NCBI GenBank assembly: GCA_016705325.1
Contig: JADIYJ010000008.1
Coordinates: 129,813 to 193,812 of the forward strand
DNA: 64,000 bases
Origin: Pseudomonadota bacterium
GTDB taxonomy: Bacteria; Pseudomonadota; Gammaproteobacteria; Steroidobacterales; Steroidobacteraceae
Direction of reading: 5' to 3'
Numbering within the stretch: position 1 is the first letter of the stretch; each line of letters opens with the position of its first letter. The notes beneath the pieces are model-generated. The model was not told where the DNA came from. It was given only the letters and a program-made list of their open reading frames with translations, and did not search any database. The position numbers and the translations under genes are program-made. Below are positions 44,517 to 53,748 of the stretch, piece by piece.

Positions 44517-45122
44517 ATGAACTGCCGCAAGCCACTGTTCGCCACTGCGCTCGTGCTGCTCGTCGCCGCCTGCGCGACCAGCCCCAGCGGGCGCAGGCAG
44601 CTGATGCTGGTTTCCGAAGAGCAGGCGATCAGTGCGTCGCGCCGGGCGTACGCGCAGGAGATGGGCAGGTACCAGAAGGAAGGCAAGCTCGTCACCGATC
44701 CGCACGCGCTCAAGCGCGTGAACGTGATCACCGAGCGCCTCGTGGCACAGGCCGTCAAGATGCGGCCCGACAGCGCGAAGTGGCAATGGAGCGTGCAGGT
44801 CATCGACGATCCGAAGACCGTCAACGCCTGGTGCATGGCGGGCGGGCGCATGGCGCTCTACACGGGCCTGATCATGAAGGTCGATCCGACCGATGACGAA
44901 CTCGCGGCCCGTGCGGGCTACGACCCGCGCGCCGCCGTCACGTTGTGGCAGAAGATGGGGAAGGTTGGCGGCAGCTCGCCGCCCGAATTCCTGAGCACGC
45001 ACCCGAGCGACGCCACGCGACAGCAGCGCCTCGGTGCGCTCGCGCCGAAGATGCTGCCGTACTACCAGGCGGGGGGTACGCGCCCGACGTATCCGGTACG
45101 CACGGGACCGGCTGGCGTTTGA
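44517..45122 (+). pseudogene. M48-family lipoprotein peptidase lacking its catalytic segment
   Basis: An open 201-residue frame. It has a lipoprotein signal (lipobox LVAAC, Cys19) and the M48/LoiP-type N-part (PSGRRQLMLVSEEQAI...WCMAGGRMALYTGLI). At DDELA the sequence jumps directly to ARAGYDPRAAVTLWQKM...PPEFLSTHPSDATR, the C-terminal part of the same family. The roughly 95 residues between, holding HExxH and the third zinc ligand ExEAD, are absent, yet the frame is kept. As given it cannot be a protease. Either a real in-frame deletion or assembly collapse across the repeated ELAA-type coding at both borders (near 44896-44912). Confidence 0.75.
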
Positions 45123-45132
45123 CGCGCCGCGC

Positions 45133-47200
45133 ATGAACCGGGGACCGCTCTCGCCGCCGGTTGCCGCGATCCGGCCACACGAGGTCCATTCGCCGCACGG
45201 TGTCCGCGTGGACGACTATTACTGGCTGCGCGACGACACGCGCACATCGCCAGACGTGCTCGCATACCTGCTTGCCGAGAATGCGTATCGCGAGGCGATG
45301 ACGGCGTCCCTGCAACCGCTCGAAGCCGAGTTGTACCGGGAAATCGTCGGGCGCATCCGCCAGGACGATTCGAGCGTGCCGTACCGCGACAACGGCTGGT
45401 GGTACCTGCATCGCTACGACACCGGCGACGAATACCCCGTCTACGCCCGCCGCGCGGGCAGTGCCGACGGCCCCGAGCAGGTTCTGCTCGACCTGCGCGA
45501 GAACGCGCGCGGTCTCGAGTACTACGACGTCGGCTCGATCGAGGTCAGCCACGACAACCGCCTGCTCGCATTCACCGAAGACGTCGTGGGCCGCCGCCAG
45601 TACAGGCTGCGTTTCAAGTCGCTGGTGACGGGTGAGCTGCTGCCTGACGTCGTGCCGAATGTCGAGGAGGGCGTGGTCTGGGCGGCCGACAACCGGCGCG
45701 TGCTGTATGTCGAAAAGGATCCGGTCACGCTGCTGGGATTGCGAGTGCGTGCGCACGAGCTCGGCACCGATCCCGCGCGCGACCCGGTCGTGCACGAAGA
45801 GGAAGACGAGGCGTTCTACACGTCCGTCGGCCTGACGAAGGATCGGCGGTACCTGCTGATCGATTCGAGCAGCACCGTCACGACCGAAGTCCGTTACGCA
45901 CCCCTCGACGATCCCGCGCTGGACTTCAACGTGTTCCTGCCGCGCAGCCGCGGGCACGAGTATTCGGTGGACCACGTCGGCGAACGCTGGGTCATTCGCA
46001 GCAACTGGCAGGCGGTGAACTTTCGGTTGCTCGAGGCCTCGGCGGCAGACACCGGACGACGCGAACGCTGGCGCGAACTCGTGGCGCACCGGGACGACGT
46101 GCTGGTGGCGGGATTTGACGTGTTCGACAACTTCCTCGCGGTCGAGGAGCGAGTCGCGGGCCTGCGCAAGGTCCGCATCCGGCCGTGGGCTGGAGGGCGT
46201 GAGTTCCACATCGACTCTGACGAGCCCGCGTACCGCATGGCGCTGGATATGAACGAGGAGGTGGACAGCGAGGTCGTGCGTTACACCTACACGTCGCTCA
46301 CGACGCCGCGCACGACCTACGACTACGACACGCGGACCGGCGAGCGGGTGCTGTTGAAGCGCGAGCCGGTACTGGGCGACTTTGATCCTTCGCAGTACGA
46401 GACCGAATACCGATGGGTGCCCGCGCGGGACGGCGAACGCGTGCCCGTCGCGATCGTTTACCGTCGCAGCCTGTTCCGTCGCGACGGCAGCGCGCCGCTC
46501 CTGCAGTACGGCTACGGGGCGTACGGCATTTCGTCCGACCCGCTGTTCTCGTCAAGCGTGCTGTCGTTGCTCGACCGCGGCTTCGTCTACGCGATTGCGC
46601 AGGTAAGGGGAGGGCAGGAGCGTGGTCGCCGCTGGTACGACGCGGGACGTCTGCTCCAGAAGCAACATTCATTCGAGGATTTCATCGACGCAACCCGCTG
46701 GCTGGTCGCGGAGGGTTACGCGGATGCGAAGCGGGTCTTCGCCCGTGGTGGCAGCGCCGGGGGCTTGCTCGTTGCGGCGGCTGCGAACATGGCGCCGGGG
46801 CTTTACCGCGGCATCGTCGCGCACGTGCCGTTCGTCGACATCGTGACCACGATGCTCGACGAGAGCATTCCGCTGACGACCAACGAGTACGACGAGTGGG
46901 GCGACCCGAACGAACGCGCGTTCTACGACTGCATGCTCAGCTATTCACCGTACGACAACGTGACTGCGCAGGAGTATCCGGCGCTGTACGTCACGACGGG
47001 TCTCTGGGACAGCCAGGTGCAGTACTACGAACCCGCGAAGTGGGTCGCGAAGCTGCGGCGTCTCAAGACGGACGACCGGCTGCTGGTGATGCGCGTCAAC
47101 ATGGAGGCCGGCCACGGCGGCAAGTCGGGCCGGTTCGAGCATCTGCACGAGGTGGCGGAGGAGTACGCATTCATGCTCGACCAAGCCGGGCTTGGTCGGA
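45133..47200 (+). CDS. Prolyl oligopeptidase family S9 (oligopeptidase B-like), stop codon lost
   Basis: About 690 residues of a serine peptidase. Propeller domain from HSPHGVRVDDYYWLRDDTR; catalytic domain with LLQYGYGAYGISSDP, AQVRGGQERGRRWYDAGR, S541 in RGGSAGGLL, the aspartate in TTGLWDSQV and the histidine in EAGHGGKSG. The protein should end near EEYAFMLDQAGL, as in oligopeptidase B, but no stop occurs: the frame runs on for over 2 kb through the antisense of the M3 gene to 49599. The end given is the last recognisable residue. It cleaves short peptides after basic residues. Confidence 0.85.
47182..47200. repeat. Perfect inverted repeat at the S9/M3 junction
   Basis: GACCAAGCC-G-GGCTTGGTC, a 9-1-9 perfect inverted repeat. 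It sits where both convergent peptidase genes lose their normal ends. A one-base loop is too tight for an ordinary terminator; it could be a foldback or a deletion scar. Confidence 0.6.
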
Positions 47201-47214
47201 AATATTTGCCCGGA

Positions 47215-49386
47215 TATGAGCCCCCTTGGCGCCTGCGGCAGGGCAGCCGGCGGCGGCACCGGAAAGCCGCGCTTGCGCATCAGTGCGGCGATGCCCGGAT
47301 CGCGACCGCGGAACTGGCGGTATGCGTTCGCCGGGTCGATCGTGTTGCCCACGCCGAAGACGTTGTCACGCAGCCGCTTGGCCACGTCCTTGTCCCACGG
47401 GCCGCCCGCCTCGGTGAAGGCGTCCCAGGCGTCCGCCGTGATCGTGTCCGACCACAGGTAGCTGTAGTAACCGGCCGAGTAGCTGTCGCTCGAGAACACG
47501 TGGTTGAACTGCGGCGTGCGGTGCCGCATCACGATCTCGGCGGGCATGCCGAGCGCGGCGAGCGTCTCGCGCTCGAACTTGTCCGGGTCGATCTTCTGGC
47601 CGCCCGCGAGGTGCAGCTTCATGTCGATCAGCGCGCTCGAGAGGTATTCCACCGTCTTGAAGCCCTGGTTGAACTTCTCGGCCGCATCGATCCTGGCCAC
47701 CAGTTCAGCCGGGATCGGTTTGCCGGTCTGGTAGTGCAGGGCATAGCGGTCGAGGATCTCCGGCGTCGACAGCCAGTGCTCGAGCAACTGCGATGGGAAC
47801 TCGACGTAATCGCGTGCGACGGCGGTGCCCGCCACGGAGGGGTAGTTCACGTTCGAGCTCAAGCCGTGCAGCGCGTGGCCGAATTCGTGGAACAGCGTCT
47901 TCGCGTCTTCCCAGCTGATCAGCACCGGCTCGCCGGGCTTGCCCTTCACGAAGTTCGAGTTGTTGGAGACGATCGTCTTGATGTCGCCGTCGAACTTCTC
48001 CTGGGTGCGGTACGCGTTCATCCACGCACCCGAACGCTTGCCCTTGCGCGCGTAGGGATCGAAATACCAGAGTCCCACCAGCTCGCCCTTCGGGTTCGTC
48101 ACTTCCCAGACGCGCACGTCGGGGTGGTACACCGGCACCTTGCTCGCGTCGACCGGCTTGAAGTTGAAGCCGAACAGTTCCTTCGCCGTGTGGAACATGC
48201 CTTCGCGCAGGTTCTCGAGCTGCAGGTACGGCTTCACCTCGTTCTCGTCGAGGTCGTACCGCTCCTTGCGGACCTTCTCGGCGTAGTAGCGGTAGTCCCA
48301 CGGCTCGATCCTGATGCCCGCCTTGTCGGCGTCGGCGATCTTCTGCATGTCGGCGACTTCCTCGTGCACGCGTGCGACGGCAGGTGTCCACACGGCTTCC
48401 ATCAGCTCCATGGCGCGCTCGGGCGACTTCGCCATCGCGTTCTCGAGGCGCCAGTGCGCGTGGGTCGGGAAGGCCAGCAGCTTGGCGCGCTCGGCCCGCA
48501 GCTGCAGGATCTGTGCGATCGTCGCGTTGTTGTCGGTGGCACCGCCGTTGTCGCCGCGGTTCACGAACATGCGCCAGGCCTTTTCCCGGAGCGCGCGGTT
48601 GTCCGAATAGGTCAGGAACGGCTCGATGCTCGAGCGCGTGTTGGCGATGGCCCACTTGCCCTTCTGGCCGCGGCCTTCCGCGCCCTGCGCCATGCCGTCG
48701 CGCACGCCCTGGGGCAGCCCGGCAAGATCGGACTCCTGGTCGAGGTAGATCACACCTTCGTTTTCGTCTTTGAGCACGTTCTGGCCGAAAGTGGTGAACA
48801 GCCGGGCGAGCTCCTGGTTGATCTCCGCCGTGCGCTTCTTGCCCGCCGCATCCAGCCTGGCGCCGGCACGCACGAAGTTCGTGTAGTACACCCAGGTCAG
48901 GCGCTGCTGCTCGGGGGTGAGCCCCGACGTTTCGCGCGTCTCGTAGACCCTGGCGATGCGCTCGAACAGCTGCGGGTTCTGCGTGATCTGGTCGCTGAAC
49001 GCAGCCAGCTTCGGCGCCATCTCGCGTTCGACGGCCTGCACGGCCTCGTCGTTCAGCGTCGAGCTGTAGACGCCGTAGACGGTGGCGACGCGATCGAGCG
49101 TGCGACCGCTGCGCTCCATCGCTGCGATCGTGTTCTCGAAGGTCGGCGCGGCCGGGTCGTTCGCGATCCGGTCGATCTCGGCGAGCTGCTGCGCCATGCC
49201 GGTTTCGAGTCCCGGCTTCAGGTCGCCCACCTTGACCTGGTCGAACGGCGGCACGCCGCCGTACGGGCCGACCCAGGGCGCAAGCAATGGGGATACGGCG
49301 TCGGCGGTGGGCTTCATGTCGGCAGCGTTGGTCATGGCGGTCGTGAGCAGCGCAAAGGCGCCAGCGGTGGCCAGCAGGGTCTTCAT
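47215..49386 (-). CDS. M3-family oligopeptidase (Dcp/OpdA type), exported, stop codon lost
   Basis: A thimet-oligopeptidase-like zinc peptidase of about 720 residues. The start at 49386 gives a signal peptide (MKTLLATAGAFALLTTAMTNAA). The zinc site HEFGHALH begins at H500, with the distal glutamate in VEFPSQLLEHWL. The end should be near ALMRKRGFPVPPPAALPQ, but no stop is found; the frame continues through the antisense of the S9 gene to 46945. The exact end is unknown. It probably degrades periplasmic peptides. Confidence 0.87.
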
Positions 49387-49504
49387 AGACGCGTCGGTCC
49401 TCGAGAAGTGGGGGTCGTGCCGGGCACGGGCCGACAAGGTTACCTGACGGGAGTGGCGGCCCCAACCCGGGCCGGCGGTCGTTTCACCGCAAACCGGGCA
49501 CGGT

Positions 49505-49876
49505 TCAGCGCGCAGCACGCTCGGCTGCGGTTTTCGCCGGCAACCGGAAATAGGCTCGCAGCACCGGGTGCTGGAACGCGACAGCCGCGAGCGCCGTAAA
49601 CAGGGCGACCGACCCCAGGATCGCGACCAGCCGTAGGTAGGGTTCATCGTGACGCAGGCGCAGTTGCGCGAGGCCCACGGTGGTCAGGATCCACTCAATC
49701 ACCGCTACCGTGAGGACCACCTGCAGCGTCCACGAGGCCCAGGGCCGCGGCACGGCCAGCAGGCCCACCAGCAGGATGACAAGCGCCGCCAGCGGCATCA
49801 GGCCGGCATGGACGAGATGAGCGGCAAGCAGGAGGAGGGCCAGCAGCGGCAGCATGAGCAGGGCGGCGACACGCAT
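49505..49876 (-). CDS. Small integral membrane protein, unknown
   Basis: A 123-residue protein starting at ATG 49876 (MRVAALLMLPLLALLLLAAHLVHAG). It has four likely spans, with LAALVILLVGLLAVPRPW, LQVVLTVAVIEWILTTVGLAQL and LVAILGSVALFTALAAVAF. No named family is recognised with confidence. The open frame further upstream overlaps the DUF1840 gene and lacks coding character. It follows DUF1840 by about 10 nt, so the two are likely co-transcribed. Confidence 0.72.
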   Translation of the reverse strand: MRVAALLMLPLLALLLLAAHLVHAGLMPLAALVILLVGLLAVPRPWASWTLQVVLTVAVIEWILTTVGLAQLRLRHDEPYLRLVAILGSVALFTALAAVAFQHPVLRAYFRLPAKTAAERAAR

Positions 49877-49886
49877 GCGGCGGGCC

Positions 49887-50222
49887 TCAGGCCTTTTCCC
49901 AAAACATGTCGGATTGCTGCTTGATCGCCGTGTCGAGCATGTCGAGCAGTGGCACGGCGCGCAGGCGGAGCTTGATGGGCCGCTCGCGCGGCTCCTCTTC
50001 GTCTTCCCAGGCGCCTCCCGACTCCTTGACCGGGGGTGGTGGCGACACCTGGTCGCCCTGCAGTTCCAGGCCAGTCCGCAGTTTCGCCAGGAATCCCGGC
50101 AGCTCTGCCGCCAGCACGGCGCTCGGCACCGTGCCCGAGTGACCCCCCAGCCTGATGAGCACCACGGCCGGTTCACCCTGCATCAGCAGCTGGCCGAACC
50201 TGGTCGAAAACCTGACGAGCAT
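49887..50222 (-). CDS. DUF1840 family protein
   Basis: A 111-residue soluble protein starting at ATG 50222 (MLVRFSTRFGQLLMQGEPAVVLIRLGGHSGTVPSAVLAAELPGFLAKL). The family features are the N-terminal VRFST and the C-terminal LRAVPLLDMLDTAIKQQSDMFWEK. A central proline- and glutamate-rich linker (PPPPVKESGGAWEDEEEPRER) separates the two parts. Function unknown; common in beta- and gammaproteobacteria. Confidence 0.85.
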   Translation of the reverse strand: MLVRFSTRFGQLLMQGEPAVVLIRLGGHSGTVPSAVLAAELPGFLAKLRTGLELQGDQVSPPPPVKESGGAWEDEEEPRERPIKLRLRAVPLLDMLDTAIKQQSDMFWEKA

Positions 50223-50340
50223 GAATGCAATTTCCTTTCGAGGATTGGCAGGGAAGCGAGGCCCCGAGCGTGTTGAAAGCATAGCCTGCCTGCGGAATTC
50301 TCTGCTTGATTCGTCCCCCGCACCCTGTAGATTTTGAGCC

Positions 50341-51279
50341 ATGAATCCAGCGGCAGCGGCCATGATCAAGGCTTCGCGCGGCGCCATTGCCGTGGCGATC
50401 GTGCTGGCTGCGGCCCGGACCCTGGCAGCCGAGCCGGCGGCTCCCGCACCGGGTTCGCCGCCGCGCACGATGGGTGAAGTCCTGGCGGCCACGACGCCTG
50501 CCGACTGGCGCGCCCTTGACCCCGAGAACACGCTCTACCTGCAGCTGCCGCAGGGCCGGGTGGTGATCGAACTCGCGCCGGCCTTTGCACCCCAGCACGC
50601 GGACAATCTGCGCCAGCTTGCGCGCGGGAATTACTTCGACGGCCTTGCCATCGTCCGCTCCCAGGACAATTTCGTCGTGCAGTGGGGCGACCCGGACGGT
50701 AAGCGCAGCCTGGGCAACGCCAAGACCAAACTGCCGCCGGAATTCACGGTCAAGGTGACCCCTGCGCTGCCCTTTGAGCCGCTGCGGGACCGTGACGGTT
50801 ACGCCCCTGAGGTCGGATTCAGCCAGGGCTTCCCCGTCGGGCGCGACCCCGCCACGGGCGAAGCATGGCTCGCCCATTGTTACGGGATGGTGGGTGCCGG
50901 CCGCGGCAACGAGGCCGACAGCGGCAGCGGCGCGGAATTGTACGTGGTCACGGGCCACGCTCCGCGCCAGCTCGACCGGAACATTGCGCTGGTGGGGCGA
51001 GTCGTAAAAGGCATGGAACTCCTGGCCACGCAGCCGCGCGGATCCGGTCCGATGGGTTTCTACGACAAGGCCGAACAGTACGTGCCGATCACGAGTGTTC
51101 GTGTCGCGGCAGACGTGCCGGCGGCCGAGCGCGAAAACCTCGAAATCCTGCGCACCGACACCGAACGCTTTCGCCAGCTGGTCGAGGCGCGACGCAACCG
51201 TCGCGACGACTGGTACCTCGTTCCGGCCGGTTACATCGATCTCTGCAACGTACCGATCGTCGCGCGGCCGCGGCCTTAG
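50341..51279 (+). CDS. Exported cyclophilin-type peptidyl-prolyl isomerase
   Basis: A 312-residue protein with a signal peptide (about 1-30) and one cyclophilin domain from about 60 to 230. Recognisable blocks are [98 protein letters not shown]. The usual FHRVI arginine is in the form [10 protein letters not shown]-terminal extension of about 80 residues follows. It likely helps fold periplasmic or outer-membrane proteins. Confidence 0.88.
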   Translation: MNPAAAAMIKASRGAIAVAIVLAAARTLAAEPAAPAPGSPPRTMGEVLAATTPADWRALDPENTLYLQLPQGRVVIELAPAFAPQHADNLRQLARGNYFDGLAIVRSQDNFVVQWGDPDGKRSLGNAKTKLPPEFTVKVTPALPFEPLRDRDGYAPEVGFSQGFPVGRDPATGEAWLAHCYGMVGAGRGNEADSGSGAELYVVTGHAPRQLDRNIALVGRVVKGMELLATQPRGSGPMGFYDKAEQYVPITSVRVAADVPAAERENLEILRTDTERFRQLVEARRNRRDDWYLVPAGYIDLCNVPIVARPRP

Positions 51280-51315
51280 CCGCGCCGACGATCGGCAGCT
51301 TCGGGGGAAGCAGTC

Positions 51316-53025
51316 ATGGAAAGATTCTGGCTCAAGCACTATCCGCCCGGCGTCCCGCACGACGTCGACCTCACGCAGTACTCCTCGCTGGTCGACCTGA
51401 TCGACAAGAGTTTCCGCGAGCACGCCTCGCGCAACGCCTACGCGTACATGGACCGGTTCTTCACCTTCGGCGAAATCGACCGTTACTCCGCGGCCTTCGC
51501 GTCCTGGTTGCAGTCGCAGGGACTCGCCAATGGCGCGCGCGTCGCGATCATGATGCCGAACGTGGTGCAGTACCCGATCGCACTGGCGGGTGTGCTGCGC
51601 GCCGGCCATGTCGTCGTCAACGTCAACCCGCTGTACACGCCGCGCGAGCTGGAGCACCAGCTCAAGGACTCCGGTGCCGAAGCGATCGTGATCCTCGAGA
51701 ATTTCGCCGCCACGCTGCAGCAGGTGATTGCGCGCACGGCGGTCAAGCAGGTCATCATTGCGTCCCTCGGCGAAATGCTTGGGTTCCCGAAGGGCGCGAT
51801 CGTCAATTTCGCGGTGCGTCGCCTGAAGAAGATGGTGCCCGGGTATTCGCTGCCGGGGCACGTCAGGTTCACCGAGGCGCTCGATGCCGGCGCGCGCCGC
51901 AAGCTCGAGCCCGTCGCCGCCACGCAGCGGGACATCGCTTTCCTGCAATACACGGGCGGGACCACCGGTGTGTCGAAAGGCGCGGCCCTCACGCACGGCA
52001 ACCTCGTCGCCAACGTGCTGCAGATGGAAGCCTGGATCGTGCCCGCGCTGCAGGACACTTCGCGCGGACCGGTGCCCAGCCAGTTCGTCTACATCTGCGC
52101 GCTGCCGCTGTATCACGTGTTCGCGCTGGTGGTGAACTGCCTCTTCGGCATGCGCATCGGCACGCTCAACGTGCTGATCCCCAACCCGCGGGACATCGCA
52201 GGCTTCGTCAAGGAACTGGGCAAGTACAAGTTCAACGTGCTGCCGGGCGTCAACACGCTCTACAACGCGCTGCTCCAGAACGAGGAATTCCGCAAGCTCG
52301 ATTTTTCGAGCCTGCGCGTCGCGAATGGCGGCGGCATGGCGGTGCAGAAGGCGACCAGCGAGAAGTGGCTGGCGCTCACCGGCGTGCCGATCATCGAGGG
52401 CTACGGCCTCTCGGAGACGTCGCCGGTCGCCACCTGCAATCCGATCCTCAACCGTGAATACAACGGCACGATCGGCCTGCCGTTCCCGAACACCGAGATC
52501 CAGATTCTCGACGATGCGGGACAGGTCGTGCCACTCGGCCAGCCGGGCGAGATCGCGATTCGCGGCCCGCAGGTGATGGCGGGCTACTGGAACCGTCCGG
52601 ACGAGACCGCGAAGGTGATGACCCCCGACGGGTTCTTCAAGTCGGGCGACATCGGCATCATGGACGAGCGCGGTTACATCAGGATCGTGGACCGCAAGAA
52701 GGACATGATCCTGGTGTCGGGTTTCAACGTGTACCCGAACGAGATCGAGCAGGTGATCACGACGCATCCCGGCGTCGTGGAGTGCGCCGCGATCGGGGTG
52801 CCCGACGAGCGGTCCGGCGAGGCGGTCAAGGTGTTCGTCGTGCGCAAGGATCCCGCGCTCACCGTCGAGCAGCTGATGGAGTTCTGCAAGGAGAACTTCA
52901 CCGGCTACAAGAAGCCGAAATACATCGAGTTCCGCGACGAGCTGCCGAAGAGCAACGTCGGCAAGATCCTGCGGCGCGAGCTGCGGGATGCTGCCGTTGC
53001 CGCCGGCCAGACGCGTAGCGCCTGA
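51316..53025 (+). CDS. fadD: Long-chain fatty acid-CoA ligase
   Basis: A 569-residue AMP-forming acyl-CoA synthetase. ATP/AMP motif YTGGTTGVSKGAALTH, fatty-acid motif region with GYGLSETSPVATCNP, then GWFxSGDIG-type FFKSGDIGIMDERGYIRIVDRKKDMILVSGFNVYPNEIE and the terminal catalytic lysine in PKSNVGKILRRELRD. It is a close match in layout to E. coli FadD (561 residues). It activates imported fatty acids at the inner membrane. The gene has GGGGGAAGC upstream and stands alone after the cyclophilin. Confidence 0.93.
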   Translation: MERFWLKHYPPGVPHDVDLTQYSSLVDLIDKSFREHASRNAYAYMDRFFTFGEIDRYSAAFASWLQSQGLANGARVAIMMPNVVQYPIALAGVLRAGHVVVNVNPLYTPRELEHQLKDSGAEAIVILENFAATLQQVIARTAVKQVIIASLGEMLGFPKGAIVNFAVRRLKKMVPGYSLPGHVRFTEALDAGARRKLEPVAATQRDIAFLQYTGGTTGVSKGAALTHGNLVANVLQMEAWIVPALQDTSRGPVPSQFVYICALPLYHVFALVVNCLFGMRIGTLNVLIPNPRDIAGFVKELGKYKFNVLPGVNTLYNALLQNEEFRKLDFSSLRVANGGGMAVQKATSEKWLALTGVPIIEGYGLSETSPVATCNPILNREYNGTIGLPFPNTEIQILDDAGQVVPLGQPGEIAIRGPQVMAGYWNRPDETAKVMTPDGFFKSGDIGIMDERGYIRIVDRKKDMILVSGFNVYPNEIEQVITTHPGVVECAAIGVPDERSGEAVKVFVVRKDPALTVEQLMEFCKENFTGYKKPKYIEFRDELPKSNVGKILRRELRDAAVAAGQTRSA

Positions 53026-53040
53026 GGGCGGCAACGAAGG

Positions 53041-53085
53041 GGTTAGGGGATAGGGGTTTGGGGTTTAGGGTTAGTCGGAGCTAAG
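53041..53085. other. G-rich short-repeat stretch
   Basis: A run of GGGGTTAGGGGATAGGGGTTTGGGGTTTAGGGTTAG-like units in an otherwise ordinary 120-nt gap between fadD and brnA. It has five or more G tracts of 3-4, so a G-quadruplex on the plus strand is possible. Function not known. Confidence 0.6.
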
Positions 53086-53146
53086 CAGCCAACTTCGATC
53101 AACAACACCGTGAATCATTCGCGCAGTTTGCTGCGTCGGGATCAAT

Positions 53147-53380
53147 TCATTTGTCGGACGAAGCTTGCTCGAGGCGCTCCGCGAGCCAGACTTTGATGAT
53201 TGACTGGCGCGTGACGCCGAGGCGACCTGCTTCCCTGTCAAGCGACTCAATCATCCAAGCCGGGAAATCGACATTGACCCGCTTCTGTTCCTGCAGGGGC
53301 CTGCGTGCCTTGGAGAGATCCAGGGCGGCGGTGACGTTCTTGCCGCTATCGAAGTCGGCATCAAATTTCTTAGCCTTCAT
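53147..53380 (-). CDS. brnA: BrnA-type CopG/RHH antitoxin
   Basis: A 77-residue antitoxin. The N-terminal part is basic and binds the toxin; the C-terminal ribbon-helix-helix is visible in RVNVDFPAWMIESLDREAGRLGVTRQSIIKVWLAERLEQ. It overlaps the toxin gene by 11 nt, with the toxin first, the standard BrnTA order. It should neutralise BrnT and repress the operon through the palindrome at the brnT start. Confidence 0.9.
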   Translation of the reverse strand: MKAKKFDADFDSGKNVTAALDLSKARRPLQEQKRVNVDFPAWMIESLDREAGRLGVTRQSIIKVWLAERLEQASSDK

Positions 53381-53627
53381 AAAGGGCCACCTCTTCAGGA
53401 CGAGACCGGCGAACCGAGATGATCCGGATGTTCACGCTGCGGTACGTGATGACAGCCGACCAGTGCTTCGTACCAATGCGCCCAATTGCAAGGTATCGCG
53501 GCTCATCAACGGTCATGGCCGGAATCTCAATCAGGCAAGGATCATTCCAGAGTTCTTGAGCTTGGTCGAAGTCGATACCGTGCTTGTTTGCATTGGCACG
53601 ACTCTTCAGCTCGTCGAACTCGAACAT
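53370..53627 (-). CDS. brnT: BrnT-family RNase toxin
   Basis: An 85-residue toxin: FEFDELKSRANANKHGIDFDQAQELW at the start is the BrnT hallmark (W/F-D-x-K-N-x-N-K-H-G), with YLAIGRIGTKHWSAVITYRSVNIRIISVRRSRPEE carrying the RelE-like beta-sheet and late arginines. It is a ribonuclease that blocks translation in other bacteria. The usual ExxRYxA-like region is present as TVDEPRYLAIG. It looks intact. Confidence 0.92.
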   Translation of the reverse strand: MFEFDELKSRANANKHGIDFDQAQELWNDPCLIEIPAMTVDEPRYLAIGRIGTKHWSAVITYRSVNIRIISVRRSRPEEVALYEG

Positions 53628-53644
53628 GGTATAAAAAATATACC
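53628..53644. promoter_or_regulatory. BrnTA operator palindrome touching the brnT start
   Basis: GGTATA-AAAAA-TATACC, a perfect 6-5-6 inverted repeat directly abutting the brnT ATG (53627). It is AT-rich in a GC-rich region and likely overlaps the -10 box or leader. BrnA-type RHH repressors bind such sites, so this is the probable autoregulatory operator. Confidence 0.7.
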
Positions 53645-53748
53645 ATTATTGATCAAGGTGCAATCGCGCTGCGCAGTTGGGCGGGCGCGTCCGGACAACG
53701 AAATCCGTTCGGCGAAGGGGGCTCCAACTCCTAACCCCTTCTCGCGGT

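Noticed and set aside
45034..49599. A single 1521-residue open frame covering S9 peptidase and beyond
   Set aside because: After about residue 720 the translation is antisense to the M3 peptidase and has no protein-like features. The frame exists because the S9 stop is missing.
50173..53034. A 953-residue minus-strand open frame over the cyclophilin and fadD
   Set aside because: It is the antisense of two well-recognised genes; GC-rich DNA gives long shadow frames, and its residues are arginine/histidine-rich low complexity.
53147..53644. Part of a larger mobile island
   Set aside because: Only the BrnTA pair is present. I saw no integrase, transposase, tRNA gene or direct repeats around it.
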